From positions 10,470,067 through 10,534,066 of the forward strand of contig JABAKD010000025.1 in the NCBI GenBank assembly GCA_012845835.1: a stretch of 64,000 bases of DNA, given 5' to 3'. The notes under the pieces were generated by a model. The model did not search any database. It was not told the DNA's origin and worked only from the letters and a program-made list of their open reading frames with translations. Origin of the DNA: Undaria pinnatifida (lineage: Eukaryota; Sar; Phaeophyceae; Laminariales; Alariaceae). This document shows, piece by piece, positions 47,601 through 59,939 of the stretch. A program made the position numbers and the translations under genes. How positions within the stretch are numbered: the stretch's first letter is position 1; each line of letters begins with the position of its first letter.

Positions 47601-48595
47601 CACGATCGCCTAGACCTTGCACCACGCGTATAACAAGCTGATACATATCTTTGATCTCACAGCCGAAGTGTATTTGAATATTATTTGTGACCTAAACCTC
47701 CTGAAAATCCCCCCCCCCCCCCCTCCCCCCCCCTCTTGCTCTCCCTTACTCAAACGCCCCACCAAATATCGAAATCCACCACATTAATAAACACTTCACG
47801 CACAGGATATCACCTCATTATCTTTCAAGAGCCATCCATGCCGCTGTGTCCCCCCCCCCCCCCGCCTCGAACGCCCCCTTCTTCCCCCCATCACCCGCAC
47901 CTTCGCCTAGACCTAGCACCACACGTAAAACAAACCCCTCACCTAAAGCCGTCCCCCCCCCCCCCCCGCCCCCCCCCCCCCCCCCCGCCCCCACCTCCCA
48001 CCCTCCTCCCCCAACCCATCCCAACCCCACCCCCTCGAACACTCCACCCTCTCTTTACTCACTGATTGTACGAATTACCCCAGGATATACATGATAAACT
48101 GATGTATTATTTCCAAAAATGTCACATTTATCCCCTCAAAATAATGTATAGTTTCCAGGCACATATTGAGCTGCCTCCCCCCCCCTCCCGCCCCCAATAA
48201 TATACTGGTGCCAAAACCGTCAGATTTATCCCCTCGAAAGGATTTATAGCTTACATGCACAAATTGCCCCTTTCCCCCCCCCCCCCCGCCCCCCTCCAAA
48301 ACAGCTCGCTTTTGATCAAAACCAGGCCCCCCTTTCCCTTCACAGCTGTCAGATTTTGTCCCCCTCAGAAACGGGTTTTATAGTTTCCGCGCACAGACTG
48401 ACTAAAATCATCCTGTTGACCCTGATAGCTACACTGTAGTTGTAAGGGGAGTCGCCGACCTATATCCTTAATGAGGACACACAACTCGTAATGCGCGCGA
48501 TCGGAGTATCACACACAGCTTGCAAAGATGAGTTTCGACGAAATCTTCGATCTCACAGCTGGAGTGTATTTTAATTTTTATAATATATATATCGA
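47600..48595 (+). repeat. Poly-C repeat element
   Basis: Partial module at 47,640-47,690, GTGACCTAAACCTC, C tracts at 47,709-47,733, 47,848-47,864 and 47,953-47,990, then GTCCCCCTCAGAAACGGG, CCTTAATGAGGACACACAAC and a terminal module (48,528-48,585). Same organisation as 32.36-33.4 kb. Confidence 0.85.
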
Positions 48596-49030
48596 TCGAA
48601 TATATCCGAGTCCACGCAGACTGACCCTCTGGTCTGGCACGAAGAGACGTTTCGAGTGTGTTTCTTGATATTTCGGCTCAACCAAGCATCCAGCGCCTGC
48701 AGGGGGGGGGGTTGCATGTTCTCTACGTAGCCACTGAGAGGCGCGCACTGAGCCAGCTTCTGATACACCATGCATGATAGTGTCCAGATCCGAGGATCGC
48801 GGACCGACTGTCTCTGTGTGTATAGTCTGATCGCGGAGAGACTAGCTGACGATATTCTAGGCGTGAAACACGGTGTCGCTGCCTTCGGCATTCAATTGAT
48901 CGAATGCTATTGTCAAGCTGCTACTTGTTGTTGTCTGGTAGGTAAGAGTATTCGTAGTACGCGATAGCACTGCACTAAGGATTTGGCAGCTAATTTCAGG
49001 CTCGATTATTAGACGAAAATATATGTATAG
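48594..49030 (+). repeat. Compound repeat block B1
   Basis: Direct repeat of 49,934-50,500: shared CGAGTCCACGCAGACTGACC, ACGAAGAGACGTTTCGAGTG, AGATCCGAGGATCGC, GTACGCGATAGCACTG. The second copy carries an extra module insertion (50,143-50,230). Confidence 0.85.
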
Positions 49031-49039
49031 ACTATGTAC

Positions 49040-49285
49040 AAGGGCTCCGAATGGTTGCCGGCATTCGCCGGCACCCATGGTCAGGGCAGCACTTCGACAC
49101 GTTCGATTTAATATTCGATAGAATGTAAAAGCGGTTACCACACAGCCCATAGTCTACGCGTGTAGAACGTAAAGTTATTCCAAGAGATTGATATAGACTA
49201 ACGGTGGACTACTTCTCCTGTCGTTTGCTCCGTTTCTCCGTTTTTTTCGTGAATCCGATTCCGAGCTTCATATATATATATTATA
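49040..49285 (+). repeat. Compound repeat block A2
   Basis: Diverged direct copy of 47,340-47,600. Confidence 0.7.
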
Positions 49286-49930
49286 AAACTTAAAATACAC
49301 GCCAGCTGTGAGATCGAATATTTCGTCGAAACTCATCTTTGCAAGCTGTGTGTGATACTCCGATCGCGCGCATTACGAGTTGTGTGTCCTCATTAAGGAT
49401 ATAGGTCGGCGACCCCCCTTACAAGTACAGTGTAGCTATCAGGGTCAACAGCCTGATTTTAGTCAGGCTGTGCGCGGAGACTAAAAACCCGTTTCTGAGG
49501 GGGACAAAATCTGACAGCTGTGAAGGGAAATGTATCCTTTTATCAAGTGAATCTTGTAAGTCGAATAACCGGTGAGGGGGGTGGGGCGGAGTTTTGAAGG
49601 ACGTGGGGGCCTGGTTTTGGTCAAAAGCGAGCGGGTTTGGAGGGGGGGGGGGGGGGGGGGAAGGGGGCAATTTGTGCATGTAAGCTATAAATCGATTCGA
49701 GGGGATAAATCTGACGGTTTTGGCACCAGTATATCATTGGGGGCGGGGGGGGGGTTGGGGCGGGGGGGGGGGGGGGGGAGGGGCGGGGGGGGCAGCTCAA
49801 TATGTGCCTGGAAACTATACATTATTTTGAGGGGATAAATGTGACGGTTTTGGAAATAATACATCAGTTTATCATGCATATCCTGGGGTGAGTCGTACAA
49901 TCAGTGAGTTAAGAGAGGGTGGAGTGTTCA
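49285..49930 (-). repeat. Poly-G repeat element, inverted
   Basis: Starts with a minus-sense module (49,290-49,345), then GGATATAGGTCGGCGACCCC, GGGGGACAAAATCTGACAGC, CGAATAACCGGTGAGG, with G tracts at 49,640-49,660 and 49,738-49,790. Same unit set as 26.75-28.4 kb. Confidence 0.85.
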
Positions 49931-49933
49931 TTA

Positions 49934-50500
49934 TATATCGATCGGATAAGTCCGAGCCCACGCAGACTGACCTTCTAGTCTGGCCACGAAGAGACGTTTC
50001 GAGTGCGTTTCTTGACGTTTCGACTCAACCAAGCGTCCAGGGCCAACAGAGGGATGGATAAATGTTTGCTGCATGTTCTCTACGAGTACGTAGCAACTGA
50101 CAGGCGCGCACTGAACCATCTTCTGCTACTACATGCATGATACCATAAGAGTATCACACACAGCTTGCAAAGATGAGTTTCGACAAAATCTTCGACCTCA
50201 CAGCTGGAGTGTATTTTCATTTTTATTTATATCTAGATCCGAGGATCGCAGACCGCGACTGTGTCTGTGTGTATAGTCTATTAATAGTGATCATGGAGAG
50301 ACTTGCTGACGGTATTCCAGGCGTGAAACAGGGTGTCGTTGCTCTCGTCAATATTCCTCGAATGCTATTATAGTAACGCTGACTACTTGTTGCTGTAGAC
50401 CACTCTCGTCTGGTCGATGAAATATTAGTAGTACGCGATAGCACTGAACTAAAAATTTGGTAGTTAAGAATTTCAGGTTCGATCGAGTTTTAGACGAAAA
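49934..50500 (+). repeat. Compound repeat block B2, carrying a module insertion
   Basis: Second copy of 48,594-49,030. Between CATGCATGATA and CTAGATCCGAGG it has about 88 extra bases (50,143-50,230) that are the dispersed module with its AT-rich tail. Confidence 0.85.
50143..50230 (+). repeat. Dispersed module inserted in block B2
   Basis: Contains AGTATCACACACAGCTTGC, GATGAGTTTCGACAAAATC, CACAGCTGGAGTGTATTTTC. It is absent from the corresponding position in block B1 (about 48,780), so its borders are visible to within a few bases. Confidence 0.8.
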
Positions 50501-50529
50501 TATAATTACATAACAACACCTGGTATGGC

Positions 50530-52270
50530 CTTTTGGTCTGGTTTCTGGTCACTCATTGGCCGGAGATCGTACAAAAAGTAACCGTCATCTGGGACGATAG
50601 GGTGCCCATTCCCACAATTATAACCCATTCACGCACCCACAACTCCGACAACCCGGGAATGAACATGGATATATCACCTAGACTGATACCTCCTCGCACA
50701 GTGTGGAAATCCCGAATGCCACCGACCGGCCAATCTGTATTGGTCTGGGATTCGAGTATTATAGAGCCAGCTCCACCCGGGGACGATAGGGTCCTGTCCT
50801 CGGTGCAGGGGTCATTCCATATACGGAGTATAAATTAGTTAGACAAATGGGGGAAGAAAACCGAGGTCTCTCGGGTCGACACCACTCCCCACGATGTGGA
50901 AACCCCTGTTCATTTGGCTAGAATAGCTGATAGATTCAAGCTCCACAGCGTCCCCTCACTCAGGATAATAGAGGCTCAACAACCAATGGGGGGCAGTTCC
51001 GTCGCACACGGCAGTGATAGGGCCCCATCCCCGGTCCAGAAATCCTCCGAACCTCTACAGCTCCAACAACGCGGCAACTATAACGAAGATCTCGCGGGTC
51101 GATATATCTCCTCGCACGGCGTGTCAATCCCGACTCCATTTGTTGGCGTATTTCTCTTGATTGGCTGGTAGGCCTTGACCCAATAAGCTCACAATTAATT
51201 CGACCGAATCGGGTTTTGCGCGTAGTTATCGCAAACGGCATATGTTTGCAATGCGAGCGCAGTTCAATGAGTTGTTTGCAAAACAGGTGGCACACAAAAG
51301 CGATTTTTAGCCTACATGTGGTTGGCCTACCGAGCAAGCACGCTCGAGATGAGGATGAGAAGCGCTACTTGAACAGCAACAGGCAACAGAACCAAACGCA
51401 ATATAAATGGACGAATACTAGCTATTTCTGTGCGGGATTCAGGGCCTCCCGGTTATAAGCACACTAAATTACAAACAAAAATGGGATGTTTAAAGAAAAA
51501 CGACATAATATCATGTGGAACCAAGACTGGCACGACTCGGGCATAACAACCAACCGCGTAAAAAAGCCTGAAGTCAGGCAAAAAAAGTGCGTATTTTGTT
51601 TGACTCACTGGCATAATGAATGGTCGAATAATCATGGAATACTTGCTGCCCGAACAATCACCTATTTGTCGCTTGTGAGTCACTAAAACAAATCGCTGAA
51701 AAACCCGTTTTCAGAGTCGTTCTACGGTAGCCCCTCAACTTTTTTTTTAAAGAAATCGCCGGTTTCAAAACCAGCTCTTGATCGTATCTGCTGAAATGTG
51801 GTGTCCCTCGACACCCCGACGTCATCGACCGATAGACCTTTGCACACAAAAAAATATATGGATACTTTTGTTTTCAATAGTATCCTTCCTTGTATCGGGC
51901 AGCCATGAAACGTTCATTGAAGAAAAACGCTTGTTTGTTTTGGGGGAGGTTGAGTAAAATCAGTCTTCATTCGCTTAGTAGGTCCGAAGCCCAAGCTCGC
52001 TGATATTTTCGCTGGTTGTCTTGCATGCTTCTCGCGTAGGGCAATAAAATCATATGTGACCGCAATTCGTACCAACCCTTTCGATCTCGGGATGAATCTG
52101 TGAAGTTGGTGCCTAGAGCGTCACGATAAAGCCACACGGGACATAAGAAGAGCGGTCAGATCGCCATGTTCCGGCATGCTAATATCCATATATATATTGC
52201 CCACAACAGATAAGAGTAATCAGCGCCTGCTTGGCCTTCACGCAACAGTGTAATCTTGAATCGGAATGTA
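50530..52270 (+). repeat. Long dispersed repeat, copy 1
   Basis: Collinear over about 1.7 kb with 57,220-58,655. The left half contains three degenerate tandem units of about 200-250 bp (GACGATAGGG, CCATCCCCGGTCCAGAAATC, AACTCCAACAACGCGGGAAC, CACGGTGTGGAAATCCC, GATTGGTTCGAGCTCCAC). The right half is unique, with GGAAAACGACATA-like words. No credible coding sequence; ends undefined. Confidence 0.8.
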
Positions 52271-52670
52271 ATGCCCCTTTTCCTTCTTCTCTGTCCTTTC
52301 TATTTTCATTCTTTTTTCCATTTGTCTTGCGTCTGACTGGCGTATGCTTGTGATATATACCATGAGATATTTGTGCAGAAGACCCCTATTTTTTACGATA
52401 CTGCTATATTGTCGATTGCTGTGGCGCACAGGAGATATTGTCAAGAATATGCCTATTGCTCTATACCTTCGGTTAATTCCTGGTGAATACGACATGAAAT
52501 CTCCAACAAGATCCCTACATATATTGACAAAAGCCGCGAGGGGGAACGTTAAAATTCCCAAACGTCCCTCGCAACTTCGTTTTTAGCCCCCCGAAGCAGG
52601 TTTCTCGGCGTACATCAATACGTTTCGCGGATATGCACAACAGGCCAACTCCAACCAACCACTGCAAACT

Positions 52671-53070
52671 AATATGTTTTTGAAAACACCACTCTGAAAC
52701 AACACGATAACGAAGTCTAGAACATCAACAAAAACATACACGTATAACAACAACCACGCGAACACAAAATAATACGTGTTTAAAAACACAACTCTGAATC
52801 AACAAGATAACGAAGCCTAGAACATCAACCAAAACATACACGTGCAGCACAATAACGAAGTCTAGAACATCACCCAATACATACACATATAGCAACAACC
52901 ACGCAAACACAAAATAATACGTGTTCAATAACACAACTCTGAAACAACACCATAACGAAGCCTAGAACATCAACTAAAACAACCACGCGGACACAAAATA
53001 ATACGTATTCGAAAACACCACTCTGAAACAACACGATAACAAAGTCTAGAACATCAACCAAGAATGCCCA
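52671..53070 (+). repeat. Minisatellite, variable-length units
   Basis: Four main units starting ACTCTGAAACAACACGATAA at about 52,691, 52,790, 52,935 and 53,019, each followed by CGAAGTCTAGAACATCAAC and, in most, CACAAAATAATACGTGTT. The minus-strand open frames here are by-products of the repeat. Confidence 0.85.
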
Positions 53071-53779
53071 CACATTAAAACCATATATACGCCACATACA
53101 AAACCCAGTCGAAAGATGGAACCCGTACACCCTGGGTTCCAAATTGAGATCCCTACGCGTCAGAAACATCACATAAGTCTACACAAAGTCTTTACACAAA
53201 CCTAAAATGCGTCACAACTGCTTGTTGCCAAATGACAGGTTCATCAGAAACGCAAGAACAAACAGAACGAGAGACTGGGTAATCGCAGCAGTGCGAATTA
53301 TTATAGCATTCGCCTACTACATCTCCTTCTTTGAAATTGGTTTTGGGCATTAGCGAACTGGGTCTAACGCATGCCCGTAGTGTCTTAGGTGGAGTGAGAA
53401 GCGGTAGTAAAAATCAAGTGCGCTGCTCGAAAACCTGTTTCTGACCGTCGGTGTTCTGAACAATCTTCGGGCCGCGTCTTCTCTGTGTCAGGTGTGTGCA
53501 GATTTTTTTTTGTCGTTTTCAAGCAAGCGGTTGCGTTGACATATACGACCTGGCTTGATGTAAAGAAAAGGGACACCACTCAACGATCATCTACTACACG
53601 CTAGGGCATGTTTTCATGAGCACCACTAACAAGAGCACCAGACATGGACGCGACATCTACAGGACCACAACATCTTCGACGACAGTGGGGATAAAACAGG
53701 GCGTATCATCGTACACTATTAATAGAGAATAACAATGTGAAAAATAAGTACAGGCAGCTCAGTTTTTACACTGCGGTAG

Positions 53780-54400
53780 ACCACACTACCAACCTATTAC
53801 GCAGGGTATTTCGTGCCTCCGGCCGTTTGCATGATCGCCTGACAACCTCTACCAAACGCAGTAGCACATGCCTGACAAAGTAAGTCACCCTTGCGTTCAA
53901 TAGTGGTGACATCACATGCCCACGTCACCTCGCTTGGTGTATTTGTAAGACGTATCTCTGTCTTACAGTTGGCGACCTCAGAGCCCCACATCGGCACGGC
54001 TAAAATCATGGCGTAAAATAGTGTATGTGAGACAACAATAATGTAAAAAGGAGGTACAGACAGATATGGTAAAAATTCGGTAGACCTCACTACCAACTAA
54101 TTACGTAAGGTATTCCGTACATACCGTCCGCATGATCGGCTCCCAACCTATTCCAAGCGAAGTATGACTAACGAAGTAACGTGATTGAGCGCGTGTACAC
54201 TAAGCGTTCCTTTCAAAACATCAACGATTCGCATTTCTCCCTTTCGTTCCCAATGGCGGTGACATTGCATGACCACATCCCCTTGCCTGTTGTATTTGGC
54301 AATATGTATTCCTTTCTTATAATTAGCGATGTCAGAAGAAAATAATGGTATCTACATGATTGTACCCATCGATTGATATTTTCTATCTTTCGATCCATGT
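53780..54400 (-). repeat. Inverted copies of the 28.5-kb repeat
   Basis: 54,155-54,350 is the reverse complement of 28,610-28,815, including CGAAGTATGACTAACGAAGT and AATGGCGGTGACA. 53,800-54,110 is a more diverged copy of the same unit, so the pair is tandem here. Confidence 0.7.
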
Positions 54401-54549
54401 TCAATAAAAATTATGAAGCTTTTAACACGTTGTTTACTACACCTAAGAACTGGGTTGCATACTACATGTCACATCAAACCTTCTACAATAATAAACATTA
54501 CCAGCGGGTGATAAAAATGGGGTCTCATTGCTGCAACCGTCACATTCGT

Positions 54550-56140
54550 TCCCTATAAGGGTTTATAGTTTCCGCGCACATATTGAAATGCTCGCCCCCC
54601 TCCCCCCTCCCCCCCCCCCGATCCCTCTTATTCAAACGCCCCACCTAAAATCAAAATCTACCAGAGTAGTAAACACCACCAGCCCGCTGATATGATCTCA
54701 TTATCCATCTAGCCATCCATGCCGTATCTACAACTCCTCTCCTCCCTCCGCTCCCTCCACCCCTTTTTGTTCACCGCCCAGTTCGTTCAATCGCCCCACT
54801 TACAATCGAAATCAGCCAGAGTAATAAACACTTCTAAGCAATTGGTATCACGTCAATATGTGTCTAGCCATCCATGACGTAGCTTTCATTCATCCCCCCT
54901 GCCCCCCCCCCAACGCCCCCTCCTTCCCCACACCCCGCACGATCGCCTAGATCCAGCACCGCGCGTATAGCAAGCCCCTTTATTATATATGACTAATACG
55001 CGCGATAGGAGGATCACACAAAATATTGCGAAGGTCAGTGTCGAGCAAATCCTTGATCTCATAGCTGGAGGGTATAATATTATTATATGTGACCTAAACC
55101 TCTTAGAAACCTCCCCCCCCCGCCACCCCCCGCCATTATTATTATTTTTTTTCTTCTCCTCGCTCTCTCACGCTTAAACGCCCCGCCAAATATCGAAATC
55201 CGCTAGAGTAGTAAACACTTCCACGTCCTGGATACCACCTCGTTATCGTTTTAGACCCATCCATGCGGCTGCTGCAATTCCCACCTACCTCCGCCCCCAA
55301 CGCCCCCTCATTCCCCACCACCCGCACCATCGCCTAGACCTAGCACCACGCGAATAGCAAACCCCTACATCAATGCGACCTAAACCCTCCCCCCCCCCCC
55401 CCCCCCCCCGCCATTTTTTTTTTTTTCTCCTCGCTTTCTCTTGCTCAAACGCCCCACATAATATCGAAATCCGCCAGAGTAATAAACACTTCCACGCCCT
55501 GGATACCGCCTCGTTATCGTTTTAGAGTCGTCCATGCGGCTGCTGCAATTCCCACCCACCCCCGCCCCCAACGCCCCCTCCTTCCCCACCACCCGCACCA
55601 TCGCTTGGACCTAGCACCACGCGTATAGCAAACCCCTACATCTATGCGACCTAAAGCCCAGCCCCCCCCCCCCCCCCCCCGGCACATTTCCCCCCCCCTT
55701 CCCCACAAGAAGGATTTTTAGTTTCCACGCACAAATTGAGCTGCCCCACCCGTCCCCTCCCCCCCCCCCCTCCCCCCCCTCCCGCCCCCTTTTAGACCAA
55801 AATCAGGCCCCCACGTCGTTCATGACTCCGCCCTTCCTTCACCTGTTATTCGACTTACAGTATTCACTTGATAAACTGTGCATTTCATTCCACAGCTGTC
55901 AGATTTTGTCCCCCTAGAAACGGGTTTTATAGTTTCCGCGGACACACTGCCTAACATCAACCTGTTGACCCTGATAAGCTACATATATATTGTACTTGCA
56001 AGGGGAGTCGCCGACCTATATCCTTAATGAAGACACACAACCCGTAATCCGCGCGATCAGAGTATCACACACAGCTTGCAAAGATGAGTTTCGACAAAAT
56101 ATTTGATCTCACATCTGCTGGAGTGTATTTTTATTATTTA
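54550..56140 (+). repeat. Poly-C repeat element array
   Basis: Several concatenated units with C tracts at 54,597-54,620, 55,385-55,410, 55,660-55,695 and 55,755-55,790. Two near-identical successive segments (about 55,090-55,380 and 55,380-55,670; CGCTAGAGTAGTAAACACTT, CCATGCGGCTGCTGCAATTC) show internal tandem duplication. Modules at 55,040-55,085 and 56,084-56,135. Confidence 0.85.
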
Positions 56141-56974
56141 TAATATATATTTTATTATACTGTCATCAATTTATTGCAGGCGCACATGATCCATTGACCA
56201 GCAACAATAACACTCAGTGTCCAGCGCAATTCTTGCAACCATACAACAAAGCGTTTAACACATTATTACATTGATGATCACACCTACCTTTAGAAGTGCA
56301 TCCTCCACGTTTCGTTTGTGGGGATAACTAAACGTGTAATTTTTGTGGGATATATATTTGGCGATCCTGAAAAATGGATCGTGCATCGTGGACCAATAGA
56401 CTTTGTTAGAGGAAACTTTAGAGCGGCGAAAAAAATACCGACAAAACATTGATTCTCGTACTGCAAATTTTAAACGCGACTCCGTTCATTGCGTTTTTTT
56501 TTTTTTTTTTTCATGGTCTGGCCTGTTTCGTTGTGTTCTCGTACCCGGTACGCTAGCAATTCACTTCCTTGTGTTTATACCTTGATTTATTGTATTTTTT
56601 TGGTTTACTTTGTTTCACAGCCTTTGATCACATGATGACTTCTATCTCTCTAGGATGAAGAATCAGCACGGACACTGGGTGCAATGATGTCGTCGGGTAA
56701 TAAACGCCCCCCCTCGAAGACAACGAATGCTCGAACAAAGGTATTTGACCTTGAAATCCGATATCGAAAAGCGACGACACAGCAGTCGTACGACAAAAGG
56801 CCATATGCTTGAGGTGTGACCATGAAAAAAGGGTAGTGGGGGACGAAATAAAAGCGCATATGGAAATGATGCGAACAAGTTGGAAAATACATGTTTTCCT
56901 GTAAGGATGTTTTTCGTTCAAGCTCCGCATTTATTTGCCAATATCCAAGAAAAGCTCGGGCGCATATCGCCCAA

Positions 56975-57180
56975 AATGCAAAAATTTTGCGCACTTACTT
57001 CTCGCTTGTCTCGTTCAGCCCACGTACCCGATCCCGGCCACGTGCGGAACGGGTACGGCAGAGTGAGGGGCGTTTGAGCTGCATCCCAAAAACGGCGCTC
57101 GAACGAAGCGATTTGACCGATAATTACATTTCTTTGGATCGCATACTGAGGCCGAGACGAAAAAAAATATCGACCGAATA
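56975..57180 (+). repeat. Dispersed repeat of about 205 bp, copy 1
   Basis: Matches 59,940-60,160 in order: CTTGTCTCGTTCAGC, GAGGGGCGTTTGAGC, CTCGAACGAAGCGATTTGACC, GGCCGAGACGAAA. Confidence 0.7.
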
Positions 57181-57219
57181 AAAAGATAAATCAATGACTA
57201 TATATTTTTCCTGTTGTGG

Positions 57220-58655
57220 CGTTTTTGTCCGATCGCTGATCGCTCTGACCGGGGATCGTATAACAAGTAATCGGCATCTGGGGACGATAGGGACCCATCC
57301 CATGATCATAATCTATCAACACATAGACTACATATACAACTCCGTCAACCCGGGAGCGGAACAGGAATATCACTGGGTTTGATATATGTGGAAATAATCC
57401 CCAAGACTACCGACCAGCCGATCTCTAATTGGCTGGGAGTCGCAAATTTGGATCAGCTCCACCCAGGGACGGTAGAGTCCCATCCCCGGTCCAAAGCTCT
57501 AGAAGGTAGACAACCCGGTAAATAAAACCGCGTTCTCTCGGGTCATCACCGCCCCTCACGGTGTGGAAGCTCCAACTCCGTTGGCTAAAATCGCTGATTG
57601 GTTCGAGCTCCACGGCGCCGCCAAACCCTAGGAGGATGATAGAGGCTCACCAACCAGTTTTGTTGCACACGGGGGAAATAGGGCCCCATCCCCGGTTCAG
57701 AAATCCTCCGAATATATACAGCTCCAACAACGCGGGAACTATAACGACGACCTCCCGGGTCGATACCTTCCCGCACGGCCTGTCAACCCCGACCCGATCG
57801 GCTCATTCGTAATTGGCTGGTAGGCTTTGACCCAACAATAAGCTCTCAATTAGTTCGACCGTCTCGGGTTTTCGCGCATATTTCCGTATACGGCAAACAT
57901 TTATTTGCAATGCGAACGGAATTCGACCAGATATTTGCATGATAGGTCGCACACAAAGGTCATTTTGAACCTATTTCAGGTTGGCGTACTGAGCACGCAC
58001 GCTCAAAATTAGGATGAGAGAAGCACTTAGAGAGCAACAACAACAAGAGCACCCAAAGCAAGTTTAATGGACGAATCAGAGCGATTTGTATCCAGGACAG
58101 GGCTCCCCGGATATACCACAATTTCAAACAAAATTGACGTGTTCAAAGGAAAACGACATATTGTAATGTTTCATAAATGTAACTTAAATAGACTTAGCAC
58201 AACTCGTGCTTACTAACCGTGGAAAACTGCCTGAAATGAGGTCAAAACAATGCGTATGTGACTCGCGTGATGGTCGAGTAATAATGGTATACTATAGTCA
58301 CCACTTTGTTGCTTTTGCGGCACCGAAACAAATTGCTGATGTTCCCTTTTTTATTCGCTTATTGAGTAAAAACATAAGCTCGCTCATATTCTCGCCGGTT
58401 TTCTTGCGTTCTTTCTACTCGAGTACGGCAAGAAATCGCCATTCACCGCAATTCGTACAAACCGCTCGGCCTCAGGATGAATCTATACAGATGGTACCCA
58501 GAGCGTCAAAGATAAAGCCATTCGGGACCCAAGAAAAGCGGTCAATTCGCCATGTATGTCCCGGCCTGCTAACAACCATATATCGCCTGTACAACAGACA
58601 ACAGCAATGAGCCCCTGCTTAGGCTTGTCACAGAGGGTGAATTGGTATCGGAGTA
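57220..58655 (+). repeat. Long dispersed repeat, copy 2
   Basis: Collinear with 50,530-52,270, somewhat shorter because of indels in the right half. The same three internal tandem units are present. Confidence 0.8.
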
Positions 58656-58659
58656 CCCA

Positions 58660-59935
58660 CACTCCTGTACTTCTGTAATAAATTGCTTGTTGGTGTAGCT
58701 TGTCTCACAAGCTGTTCTCGATTTTGTTTCAGTTTTGTTTTAATGTCAATAATTTTTTCTTGCACTACTCTCGCCCTCCCTCCCAGTAGTAGAGAACTAC
58801 TCAGATCAGGGGTCACATAGCAGGCCCTCCTGCCTCCACCCCACTACGGTACATAGCTTTATATTTATCGCGAAAACAATTCACAGCATGTTCTTTCCAC
58901 GTCGATTCGGGTCTCATTGTTCCCACCCACGCCGCTAGGGGTTATCAGTTAGTTGGTCCAAATTTTTCATTTCTGCAAATATAGCAAAAATCTCACAACG
59001 CAACGAACGGTGGTAACCGAATTCCCAGAAAGGCCAACGCTAGTGGTATTCCAACGTAAACACTAGACAGACCACCGGGGCAACCCGCTCTATATAACTC
59101 ACTAGACATGACCAATCAGCAATAAGCAGCAAGGAGCACGTCATCAAGTAGGAAGCAACGCAAAAATATTTGTCAGTCAGGTACCAACACGACCGCTTTT
59201 TCTCCAGTTTACCGCGACAAACGACCAAAACAGCAACAACAACGGAGACTTGCACCACAGCATCAACAAAGAACGCCTTCCACGCCTACTAAACTTCTCC
59301 GTAGAGCCTTCTAGAGAAAAAAAAAAACACCCGTTGATGCGATAACGGGACGAATGCATGCAACTGGTTTCTTATGTGGATACCGTCCATACTACTACAT
59401 ACTACGACTTTCGCGTGGCGCAGTTTAACAACGGGGACTATTTTTCCCTTGTTTTTTATGACAAAATGCTATTCCCTGTTTCTGGGTACACCCTCTCCAT
59501 CCATGCTATAAGTCAGACAAAACGCGTGTGTGAAATAGAGCATCAGTCAGTGTGTGTTTTCATACTCGTACCTATATTCCTTGCACGAGTACAAACAATG
59601 TCGATGCGCCCGAACTACCACCCTCGAGGCCGGGGACGCAGCCACTCGTAATGCCGCTGTGGGGCTTTTTCTGGCGCAGTAGTCGTAATCACTATCCTCT
59701 TCGTTTAGGTCATGCATGCGGTGTTGCCACACGTGTCCATCCATGTACGTACATGTACCTAACGAAATCAAGTAAATGAATGCACTACACTACGATACCT
59801 ACCGCAGAACCATGGGGATATTTTTTACGGTAAATACTAATTGTTTTGGGACAAAATATGACGCCTATTTGAAATTATGTCATGCCAAGTTATACTTTGT
59901 TAACCTCTCCATACATAAAGATCAAGAGTCTAAAT
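58660..59935. other. No recognised gene
   Basis: Short frames only; the stretch at 59,358-59,651 has no recognised family. Confidence 0.3.
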
Positions 59936-59939
59936 GGAA

